DNA from: Leucocoprinus leucothites
Taxonomy: Eukaryota > Basidiomycota > Agaricomycetes > Agaricales > Agaricaceae
Length of the DNA: 64,000 nucleotides
Reading direction: 5' to 3'
NCBI GenBank assembly: GCA_013368445.1
Contig: JAACJO010000005.1
Span: forward strand, 1,984,001 to 2,048,000
The notes below the pieces were generated by a model. It was given only the letters and a program-made list of their open reading frames with translations, was not told the DNA's origin and made no database searches. Each line of letters begins with the position of its first letter. The first letter of the stretch is position 1. A program made the position numbers and the translations under genes. This document shows, piece after piece, positions 56,201 through 64,000 of the stretch.

Positions 56201-57358
56201 CTCCTCCAGGTCAACTGAGGAGTCTGTTGAGACTCAGGCTCTTGCTGGGCTCTGCTTCTTCACCTGCTTTGTTGGGTCAGTCCCCCAAGGCCCCCTACCC
56301 AAGGCCACCATTACCGATCTTGCCCCAACCCTCATTGGGCTTGTTGCAGAAGTCTTCAACCATGGCCAAAGCGACACAGCCCTCACCAGCAAGTGTATGC
56401 ATGCCCAGGGTTGGGACACATTCATGGGTTTCATCCAGGATTGCGCCTCCAGAGTTCTGGAGGCCGGCCCTAATTGTATGCATGTCATCCATGAGGCGAC
56501 CCACGGATCTGCTGACAAAGCAGATCCATGTGACATTGACATGGGCTCCCCCAAGGTGCCCAAGCAAACACCCAAGGCACTGTGGCCCGCCCCGGCCCAT
56601 CCCCCCTACCACCCAAGCCAGCACCTGCAAAGGCCCGTGCTAGCGGCAAAGCACCCATTCAAGCACCCCCTACTCCTATGGTTAGGTCTGATGGCCAAGC
56701 CTGGTGAGGGCCCATCCCACCCTCGGTGGCTAGGAAGTTGTTCGCTAAGGTCACCCATACCCCTGTGTCTGCAGCAGCGCTTATTAAGCTTGCCCAGTCC
56801 CACCCTACCCTTGAGCCTGATCACGTCACTGCGATGCATCAGGCTGCCCTTGCTGACATGCCTTCTGCAAAGAAGCCCCACATGACCACATTGGGCCCCA
56901 CCCGGTGCCAACTCTTCCTTGATTTCACTAGTGACACCGGTGACATCACCTACCTCCACCATAAGGCCATGCGCCTTCTTAACGATTCCCTCACTCACAT
57001 GAAGAGCTCACTCTGTGTCGAGAACATTGCCAGGGTGTATAACACCATCTCGTTGTACACCAACACCATCGCCACTGATGCTGATGCATTGGTGATTGAA
57101 TTCTCCCTCTCTTCAGCCTTCATAGCCCCATTTGAGCTGAAGACTAAACACCCCAGGTCCAGGTCTTACCTTAAGATCCTGGACATCCCTGTAGTAGATA
57201 GTTGGGTGCGGACTGCTATCGCACACCGTGTTATAAATTTGGACCCCTTTGGGGTCCACTGAAATTAAAAATAAAAAAATAAAAAAAGATAGTGCAGGTG
57301 AAATTGAGCAGTCACGCTTGCTGGTTGAGACATGTGTTTCAGTGTCAGTGATGTTCAT
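53203..57358 (-). pseudogene. LINE-1 M3 ORF1, split by a g2 element
   Basis: ATG at 57,358 (MNITDTETHVSTSK). It runs to SISPAL at about 57,302, is interrupted by the g2 element, and continues from 55,778 (SIKSTRHSVHDDAKS). Stops near 55,556 and 55,530, a frame change near 55,140, and a shift near 54,335. The C-terminal 341 codons (54,228-53,203) are open, with CRNCWWWGHPTHVC, CQICGSPHRVENH and CLNCKGDHHTNDTKC knuckles. It keeps Trp where P1 has TGA (LGLWPGEKDP), which helped place the P1 lesions. Confidence 0.8.
55779..57287 (+). mobile_element. g2 element with internal deletion (g2p)
   Basis: Flanked by GATAGTGCAGGTGA (55,765-55,778 and 57,288-57,301). 5' hairpin block, then ORF1 from 55,866: MGKRKSKSDKPPCQTTKC, SEDEHLNPYNDPRNVRG, ATITDLAPTLIGLVAEVF, frameshift near 56,590, KLFAKVTHTPVSAAALIKL, THR-type QLFLDFTSDTGDITYLHHKA, YLKILDIP. 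The ORF then jumps straight into the 3' terminus (GACTGCTATCGCACACC, a 7-bp GGACCCC/GGGGTCC hairpin at 57,241-57,257, A-rich tail). The knuckle region is deleted. It still inserted with a target duplication. Confidence 0.75.
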
Positions 57359-57493
57359 TGGGTCCAAAGACAGTAGTGGGGTACCCTTAAGGTCCACCCA
57401 GTGTGATGGTGTAGTTATTTTGATGGTATTTGTAGCCAATATATAAGTAGACACCGTCAAAGAAATTGATGATGGTGGTTAGAGGGAAAGGAG

Positions 57494-58572
57494 GATGCAT
57501 GTCAATGACACCCTCTCACATGCCAAGTCATCCTTGCACATAGAGAAAATCACCAAGGTATACAGCACTATTGCGCTGTACACCTCCACTGTGCCCTTGG
57601 ACTATGACATCACTGTTGTTGAGTCTGCTATCCCCTCCATCTTCACTGCCCCTTTCAAGCTGAAGATGTGCCACCCCAGGTTGAGGTCTTATCTCAAGAT
57701 CCTTGATGTCCCCTTCCACATGAACAGCATCTGTATTATGCCAGTTCAGATCACTGATCGCATGCAATTGTCTCCATTCAAGGACACTTTCACTGATGTT
57801 TCATCTGTGTGCATTATATGCAACTCCCCCAAAGCCGACACCACAACTGTTTGGTTTGACCTATGGGACTCTCAGTCAGGAGCCGGTACCAAGAAGCTCC
57901 TCAATAAGTACCTCAACTTCAATGGTATGCAGGCCATCATCAAGCCCGCCTGTGCCCACCCTGGTGTTCCCCAGTGCCAGCGCTGCTGGCGCTTCAGTCA
58001 CTCTACTCCCACCTGCCGCAACCATGTGCTCAGGTGTTCCCAGTGTGGTGGTCCTCACCATAGTGAGAATCATCACTCCACATCGTCATGCTGTAAGGGG
58101 AGTCTGAAGGCAAACCCCCCTATCTTGCCCACATCCACTGGAGAGCCCTGTCTCCATATCTCATGTATCAACTGCAAGGGCAACCATGCAGCTGATGATT
58201 GAAAGTGCCCATTCTGGTGCTACTGGTTCGACCGTGATTGGCTTAGCCATCACAAGGAGGATAATAGGAGGCTCCAGTAGTAGGTCATGTACCTGCTTCA
58301 ATGCATCTTCCAACCCTGTTGGTATGTCACTAGGGCCACATGCACATGTAAGCTTACTATTAGAGGTCTGCAAGTTAGACTTTAGTTTCATTTCTTTGTT
58401 ACTATGCCACATTTCTTTGCCATTGAGTAGTGTACTATATTTGGACAGGACTTTATCTATTCTTGTCTTTGTAGTGTTTGGCTTAGGTAGTAGTACTTAG
58501 GCCCTGTATTATGTTGGTGAGTGCAGACTGTAACCGGGCACTGTGTAATAAATCATTGATTTAAAAAAAAAA
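57494..58572 (+). mobile_element. g1 ORF1-only element, 3' half, end of the nested block
   Basis: Open ORF1 part 57,495-58,202: DTLSHAKSSLHIEKITK, IALYTSTVPLDYDITVV, PRLRSYLKILDVPFHMN, FDLWDSQSGAGTKKLL, CQRCWRFSHSTPTCRN, CSQCGGPHHSENH, CINCKGNHAADD then TGA. 3' UTR, GACTG at 58,529, CATTGATTT and poly(A) (58,563-58,572). The duplication ATGTCTAGGGAACC follows. Its 5' half, by the duplication, should be the g2-type piece at 33,637. Confidence 0.75.
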
Positions 58573-59620
58573 ATGTCTAGGGAACCTAGTACAATTATGG
58601 AGTTAAGGATATTCAGTCAGAATGTTAACTGTAACTACATGCATGTTGACTACCTTTTGGATAATATATGGGGTGATACTGATATTTGCTTCCTTCAGGA
58701 GCCACCCTGGCACTCCATTAGACAAACCATCTCAACCTCCTCTCCAGAGGGAGATGAGGTGGTGGGTGCCCCCAAGCACCCAGACTAGTTATATATGGTG
58801 CATCCCCCCATACCGGACAGCCCCCCTCATGTTATGGCATATGTCCATAAGTGCCTCTCAAAACTGAGGCCTGCTCTTTGGCAGGATCTCATCGACCATC
58901 ATGATGTGCTAGTTCTCTCCCTGTTTTCCAGGGGAGAACCACTCAATCTCATGAATGTCTATTCTGATGACATGCATATGGCTATCAACCTCCTCTCAAA
59001 GGAAGCTGATGCCCTTCCCAACTTTATTTACATAGGTGGCGACTTCAATTGTCATTCATCAGTGTGGGATCCATCTGTGGACCACCACCATACTTCTGCT
59101 ATCTCACTTCTTGAGACAGTGTCTGATCTTGGTGTTGAATGAGCTAGGCCCATCAATGCCACCAACACCCATTTTCCTCACAACATGGATCTAGAAGGCT
59201 CTGTGATTGACCTCATGTTCACACAGGCCCCCAATTCAGATCTGAACCTCCCCAGGTTGGATCACTTACAGAAGGGACCATTGGACTATGTTCCAATGGT
59301 GTTATCCCTTCCTATTGTGGCCTCTAGCATCAGAGTCACATGCACTGTCCTGCCAAGGGAAAGCGATGAGGAAGCTGCTTTCCTGATGGATGTTGGACGC
59401 CTCTTCTTAGATCTTGATATGTCAGATCTATTGACCCCTGATCAGATCAAAGCTGTGGTTTTGGCCATGGTGGACATCTTCTCTCAGATGTGGACCACCC
59501 ATACCAAGACAATCACTATTACAAATCGGTCCAAATCATGGACCAATGAGTGCTCTGCAGCCAAATGTCACAAGCCAGTCCTCAAGACTGGCTCACCATT
59601 CAGGCTTGGTATTATTTCAT
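58573..59620 (+). pseudogene. LINE-2 ORF2: APE-type endonuclease
   Basis: It starts MSREPSTIMELRIFSQNVN and resumes the LINE-2 interrupted at 33,636. Motifs: CFLQEPPWHSIRQ, EGDEVVGAPKHPD then TAG (Trp), VLSLFSRGEPLNLMNVYSD, YIGGDFNCHSSVWDPS (catalytic Asp and Asn kept), a TGA after DLGVE, GSVIDLMFTQA, LDYVPMVLSLP. It ends around NRSKSWTNECSA with no RT. The right border near 59,600 shows an 8-bp inverted repeat (59,573-59,593). Confidence 0.8.
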
Positions 59621-60167
59621 AAACTCTTATCCACTTTCGCATATTGGTTACTTTGGTTTTTATCGGTCTTTCACCTTTGGACTTATTCTGACATCTTCCA
59701 TTTTATTAATTCATACCACCTTGTCGAAATTTTCTGACAACCATTTAATAGTAAATTTTATATCTTCTAGCCTTGTAAAATTTGCGGACTCCACTTTGAT
59801 TATTTCTCCATTTACTACTTGTTTTCCTTATCGGATCCTATATTCCACATTGTATACAAGTAGCATGACTTTGTACTTAGATTCTTCAGTCTGATAATCA
59901 ACTTAGCAATACGCTAGTTTTTCCTCTGCTCTCTATTTGTTCTCTGCTCCCTTCCCTTGTCTGAAATCCAGGTCAAGCATCAGTAGTTGGCACAACACAT
60001 AAGTTGAGGCCATGACTCACTCCCACATTCAACGACCAGCTTCTGTCTTACCTCTGTCCCACCTCTGCCCATCTGGTCCTGAACATTGGCTCCTTACCCA
60101 TAGCATTTGTGCACTTAATAGTATTATCAGACTCAGATTCTACTATCACACTCACACTTCTGTCATC
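59621..60167 (+). other. Leader or LTR-like stretch before element E gag
   Basis: No gene. It is T-rich with short TATA-like runs, and ends in CT-rich sequence and GTTGGCACAACAC (59,986-59,998), which could be a primer-binding site region. It probably holds the 5' LTR and leader of element E, but no second LTR is present to define borders. Confidence 0.35.
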
Positions 60168-61290
60168 ATGGTCAACACCCACACTATCAAGGGCAAGACC
60201 TCCACCATTGCACAACCAGAGTGGAAACACTCTCACACTCCTCCTCCTGTCCCAAGCTCTTCTCGTCTCACCAATGATAGTCCTTGTATCAGTATCTGCA
60301 CTCGCTGTTCACATCATCTTAATCCCAATCTCCCAGAAACTCCTCATTCTGCTAGTTCTCCTCCACTGCCTTCTCATCACTTTCAAAATACCCATCCTCC
60401 CAGAACTCCTGCCCCACCTGGCAGTCTGCCATCTGACAGAGAACCATCTGACCCTTTGGAACTGGGTGACTCTGATGGTCCAGACTATGCTGATAATTAA
60501 TCTATGGATCATGACAGCAATGATGAAGACAATGAACCCATCTATAATGGCTCTCCCAGTGGTCCTAGTGACCCTGATGACAATGATCCTGAGGACCCTT
60601 CTCATTCTTCTGACAATGAGCCTCTTCCTCCTCGATGGGTACCTCATCCCCAAGCTCCCCGACAGGATCCCAACAATGATCATCTAGCCAATGCCTTGGG
60701 TAGGCTTGCTGACAATCTTGATCACCAAGCAGCTGCACAAGCCAACCAGACTCACATCAACAAGGCTCGCCTCCCAGACACTTTCAGCAGCTCTGACCCC
60801 AAAAAACTCAACACTTTCCTAATCCAATGCTATCTATATTTCCAAGCCAACCCCACTCAGTCCCAGCATGACAATCAGAAAGTCAACTTTGCCATGACCT
60901 ACCTCACTCATGTTGTGCTTGACTGGTTTGAGGTCGGCCTCACTCAGGAAGAACAGGGTGTCTTCCATGACTGGTTTGATGATTGGAATACATTTGTCCG
61001 CAAGCTCTGTATGCATTTTGGCATTGCCAACCTGAAGGGAGAAGCAGCTGAGATACTCGATACCCTTCACATGAAACTGGGTGATAAAATCACCACTTAC
61101 TGTATAACATTGAGTTCCTCAAACATGCCTCTCAACTCGGTTGGAATGGTGAGGTCCTCTGTCACTGTTACTACAAGGGACTTCTGAACCATATACAAGA
61201 TCCTCTCAGTACCCGTGAGCAGGGTAAACCCACTACTTTTGAGGAAATGCATTGCTTGGCTATCATTTACAATAGATGCTACTAGGAGTG
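60168..61290 (+). pseudogene. Gag of Ty3-type element E
   Basis: ATG at 60,168 (MVNTHTIKGKTSTIAQ). Pro/Ser-rich N-terminus, a TAA at 60,498, an acidic stretch (SDPDDNDPEDPSH), then the capsid part: HINKARLPDTFSSSDPKKL, QCYLYFQANPTQ, VNFAMTYLTHVVLDWFE, WNTFVRKLCMHFG and LKGEAAEILDTLHMKLGDKI. A one-base shift near 61,105 moves to YNIEFLKHASQLGWNGEVL and IYNRCYWE. This is the Retrotrans_gag pattern of Ty3 elements close to the Tf1/Cft-like style. The zinc knuckle is replaced by a CAA/CAG repeat. Confidence 0.7.
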
Positions 61291-61322
61291 TGACCAAATC
61301 CACCATGCGGCCAGTCTCAACC

Positions 61323-61383
61323 TGGCAACAACAACAACAACAACAATTGAGGCAACAACAACAGCAACAACAACAGCAACTGT
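61323..61383 (+). repeat. (CAA/CAG)n microsatellite in element E gag
   Basis: About 60 bases of CAA with some CAG, encoding poly-Gln or poly-Thr depending on frame. It lies where a Gag zinc knuckle is usual. Confidence 0.85.
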
Positions 61384-61499
61384 AATCAGTTGCAGGCCCC
61401 AACTACCAAATCCAACACCCCCGCTCCATCCACATCCAGTACCCAACACCCTACACCAAAATTTGACCTCTCTAGCAAACTCAGCCAAAATGGCAAACT

Positions 61500-61830
61500 G
61501 ACACCCAAGGAGCAAAACTCTCACTTCCTCTCTCATTTGCTCATCCAATAATATTCAATGGACACCGTTTTGTGCTCTCGTTGATTCTGGCTCGACTCAT
61601 TGCTTCATAGATTCTGATTTCATCCGCACTCACTTTCTTCCAACCTCACCCTTACCTCCTATCGAGCTTGGCCTATTTGACGGATTGTCGAATAGTTACA
61701 TTACTAAACTTGTGAATCTGCCTGTTACTTTCTCTACTGGTGAATCTATGATTATTGAATTCTATGTCACTCAGCTTGATTCTTCCTGCTCTGTGATACT
61801 AGGACACAACTGGCTCACCCACTACAATCC
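61500..61830 (+). pseudogene. Aspartic protease of element E, truncated
   Basis: Readable frame: WTPFCALVDSGSTHCFIDS (catalytic DSG), TSPLPPIELGLFDG, VNLPVTFSTGESMIIEFYVT, and VILGHNWLTHYNP, the closing LG-hN-WL motif of Ty3 proteases. Open until the poly(T) of the g3 element at 61,831. It would process Gag-Pol. RT and later parts lie outside the window or are lost. Confidence 0.7.
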
Positions 61831-64000
61831 ATTTTTTTTTTCTTTTTAATCAATGCGACCCCGGAGGGGTCGCCAATTTATAATGCAGTGCATGATAGCA
61901 GTCCACGCCCAACTACTACAACATGCAGAAAGTACCACTACCAACTACACATCTACATAGCTAGGTATAAATACAAGTCCGAAGTCCACGTAGTACAAAT
62001 GTCATCTTCATGCAGTGGTACATAATTCAAAATGAAAGCATACTACAATACAAGTCGGGCTGTTCTGATTTACCAGCAGATGGAAAGTGCTTGGCATGGA
62101 TCTCCAGGGCCCACCATGTGCAGTGCAGGGGTGGACAATGTGACCTGTAGGGAAGAGAACCCTACAGATGCGACTGAGTGGCATCACGATGATGGTTTTC
62201 AAGCCAAAGCTGGTCAAACCGGTATCGCCAGAATGAGCATTTGCAATCATCAGCTGCATGCGACTTGGCACAGTTGACGCACTTGATGTGAGGACTGGGA
62301 TCCTCGGCAGTGGTGGGTGGAATGGGGGGATTCGCCTTCGGACTCCCCTTACAACAGCTCGAGTGGGAGCAGTGGTTCTCAGTGTGATGAGGACCACCGT
62401 AGGTGGCACATTGCAATGCACAGGCATGGCACGATGAGGTAGAGTGCCCCCAGCACCAGCAATGCTGACACTGAGGACTGCCTGGGTGAGCGCGCACAGC
62501 CCGGATCATAGACTGAATGCCCTTGAAGTGGAGGTACTTGCCCAGGAGCTTCTTGGTGCTCGCTCCTGATTGAGAGTCCCAGAGGTTGAACCAGATGGTG
62601 GCAGTGTCGGCTCTGGTGGAATTGCACATGATGCGCATGGAGGAAACATCAGCAAAAATGTCCTTGAAGGCGGACAATTGCATGCGGTCAGTTACGTGAT
62701 TCAGTGTGATGCGAACACCATTCACAAAGTAAGGGATGTCAAGGACCTTGAGGTAGGACCTTGACCTGGGGTGGCGTGTCTTGATCGCAAAGGGGGCAGT
62801 AAAGACAGAGGGGATGGAGGACTCAATGACATCACAATTGGCATCAGAGGGAACAGAGGAGGTGTGTAGCGCAATCGTGCTGTATGCCTTGGTGATGTTC
62901 TCCACATGCAAGATTGACTTGGCACGGGAGAGGGAGTTGTTGAGAAGGCACATGGCCTTGTGGTGGAGATAGGTGACTTTATCAGCACTGCCGATGAAGT
63001 TGAGGAAGAGCTGGTGGCGGGTGGGGCCTGCAGTAGTCATGCATGGCTTATGGGTGGTGGGAGTGGTGGCTTGGGCAGCCTGATGCATGGCAGTGATGTG
63101 ATCAGAATTGAGATCAGGGTGGGACTGTGCCAACTTGATCAGTGACACAACCCTGGCGGGGCGGGCCACCTCGGCAAAGGACTTCTTGACCAAGGTGGGA
63201 GGAGGGGGCGCTTTGGTGGGCACTCGCTGGGCTTGGCCATCAGACCTAACCCTAGCTTGGGGGGGGCCACTAGTGCGCGCCTTGGAAGGTCCCTGCTTGG
63301 GTGGTAAAGGTGGACGGGCCGGAGCAGGCCGACGATCTGGGGGCATTTGTTTGGGCACTCCGGGGTCACCCATGCTGATGTCACATGGACCTGCTTTGTC
63401 AGCGGATCTGTGGGATGACTCGTGGTCACCATGTGGTTGATTAGGGCTGGTTGAAAAGCCCCCAGAGTGAAGAAAGGAGTCAACCGTTGGCCACCCCTGC
63501 TTCTGAAACAATGGAGTGAGCTGGGTATCGGCCCAGCCCCTCTTCCTGAATTCCCACAAACTCCCAACGGTGTAAGAGAGTGAATGAGCATTGGGCCATG
63601 TCAGTCATGACAGCAGTGGGATCGAGATGTGAGAGCCATCTCCCAAATTGATGAAGACCTTCATAGGCGGCAAGGGCCTCCTCCTCCAAGTCAGGTCTGA
63701 CAGAGGAGGGAGCAGGGGGGCCAGCCTGGGGTGCGATGGAGCCACTAGGAGCAGCGGAGGAGGAACCTGCGGGGCTCAAAGCCACCAGAGGTTGAGTAGT
63801 AGGCGCGAGGGATGGAACATCACCAGGCACCAGGCGAGGAGGCGACTCAAAGTCAGCCTCTGAGATGGAGGACCAAGGTCCAGAGAAGCCGTGGACATTA
63901 CGTGGGTTGTCATATGGGTTGAGATGTTCGTCCTTGGACATCTCGGCAATGTTGAGTTTGTCATCGGAGGTGTTAGTAGACTTAGTTGTTTGGTGTACAG
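61831..64000 (-). mobile_element. g3 ORF1-only retroelement, runs off the right edge
   Basis: Minus strand. Tail (T run 61,832-61,847), perfect 8-bp hairpin GCGACCCC / GGGGTCGC (61,855-61,873), TTATAAATTGG-type terminus and a 3' UTR to 62,161. It is inserted in element E protease. The body is ORF1. The 5' end and the second target-duplication copy are beyond 64,000. Confidence 0.75.
62162..63941 (-). CDS. Gag-like ORF1 of g3
   Basis: Read leftward. From 63,941: SKDEHLNPYDNPRNVHGFS (the start is off the window), Pro-rich linker, QFGRWLSHLDPTAVMTDM, a frameshift near 63,500, then 466 open codons (63,559-62,162): KKSFAEVARPARVVSLIKL, HITAMHQAAQAT, RHQLFLNFIGSADKV, RSRSYLKVLDIPYFVNG, WFNLWDSQSGASTKKLLG, and knuckles CQHCWCWGHSTSSC, CATYGGPHHTENH (one Cys replaced by Tyr) and CVNCAKSHAADDCKC, ending DATQSHL. 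CG-rich and the best preserved g ORF1 C-terminus. Likely RNA-binding and particle-forming. Confidence 0.75.

Larger units (their letters stand above)
50618..57493 (-). mobile_element. LINE-1 M3, 5' complete, 3' truncated
   Basis: Minus strand. The 5' end at about 57,493 (CCTCCTTTCCCTCTAACC, ACCACCATCATCAA) matches that of P1. ORF1 57,358-53,203 (split by a g2 element at 55,779-57,287), then ORF2 53,200-50,618, cut in the post-RT region by the g1p tail. RNase H and the 3' UTR are not found next door. Confidence 0.8.

Noticed and set aside
60109..60687. Leu-rich 192-codon ORF as a membrane protein
   Set aside because: It is the +1 shadow of element E gag; its hydrophobicity comes from the Pro/Ser/Asp codons read out of frame.
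61097..61402. Cys-rich minus-strand ORF (runs of Cys)
   Set aside because: It is the reverse frame of the CAA repeat, not a metal-binding protein.
1..64000. CRISPR arrays, tRNA or rRNA genes, bacterial operons or phage
   Set aside because: The repeats are dispersed transposon ends, not regular arrays. No cloverleaf or rRNA motif was recognised, and introns show a eukaryotic genome.

Overview
The window looks like a transposon island from a fungal nuclear genome, most likely a basidiomycete (Agaricomycete). The grounds are short 50-60 nt GT-AG introns with CTAAC-type branch sites, Ty3/Gypsy chromoviruses, Tad1-like LINEs with a C-terminal RNase H, PIF/Harbinger and Tc1/mariner DNA transposons, Zn2Cys6-like proteins, and decay by CpG transitions rather than dense RIP. 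I see no ordinary host housekeeping gene, tRNA, rRNA or CRISPR array. Nearly every coding region is broken. Family names below (LINE-1, LINE-2, g1, g2, g3, elements B to E) are working labels for this window only.

Left part (1-11,892). The 3' end of a Ty3-type element D (+ strand) carries an antisense multi-exon Zn2Cys6-like gene (741-3136), a polypurine tract and a 1.38-kb LTR (3832-5209). D sits inside a PIF/Harbinger transposase gene, whose coding resumes at base 5210. The Harbinger Myb-like partner gene follows on the other strand (6244-7812). Next come three minus-strand retroelement remnants nested in each other: g1 ORF1 (8141-9789), a g3-like ORF1 (9790-10,601) and the RNase H end of a LINE-1 (10,602-11,892).

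Central Ty3 element B (11,893-24,607, minus strand). It has 290-bp LTRs, gag, CCHC knuckle, protease, RT, RNase H, integrase and chromodomain, then an extra sense-strand ORF of about 875 codons before the 3' polypurine tract. A copy of the element D LTR (17,511-18,881) is inserted between RNase H and integrase.

Middle (24,608-31,650). This holds a LINE RT fragment, a complete but mutated Tc1/mariner element with TA duplications (25,413-27,005), the RNase H half of a LINE-2 copy, and the 3' end of chromovirus C. Element C, like D, carries an antisense Zn2Cys6-like gene between pol and its 3' LTR.

Right part (31,651-59,600). A plus-strand LINE-2 (ORF1 31,651-33,622; ORF2 starting 33,623) is split by about 24.9 kb of nested elements flanked by a 14-bp target-site duplication, and resumes at 58,573. 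Inside lie a nearly full-length LINE-1 (P1, 34,389-43,644) itself carrying an ORF1-only g1 element (40,039-42,334), a 5'-truncated LINE-1 (P2), pieces of minus-strand LINE-1s (M1/M2, M3) and several g1/g2 elements. The g elements encode only a Gag-like ORF1 with zinc knuckles and no endonuclease or RT. They share 5' and 3' terminal motifs with the LINEs and so probably move in trans.

Right edge (59,600-64,000). The 5' part of another Ty3-type element E (gag and protease) is cut by a minus-strand g3 ORF1-only element that runs off the window.

The most interesting patterns are the antisense Zn2Cys6 genes carried at the same place in two chromoviruses, the extra ORF and many short perfect hairpins of element B, and the ORF1-only LINE parasites with conserved terminal hairpins.
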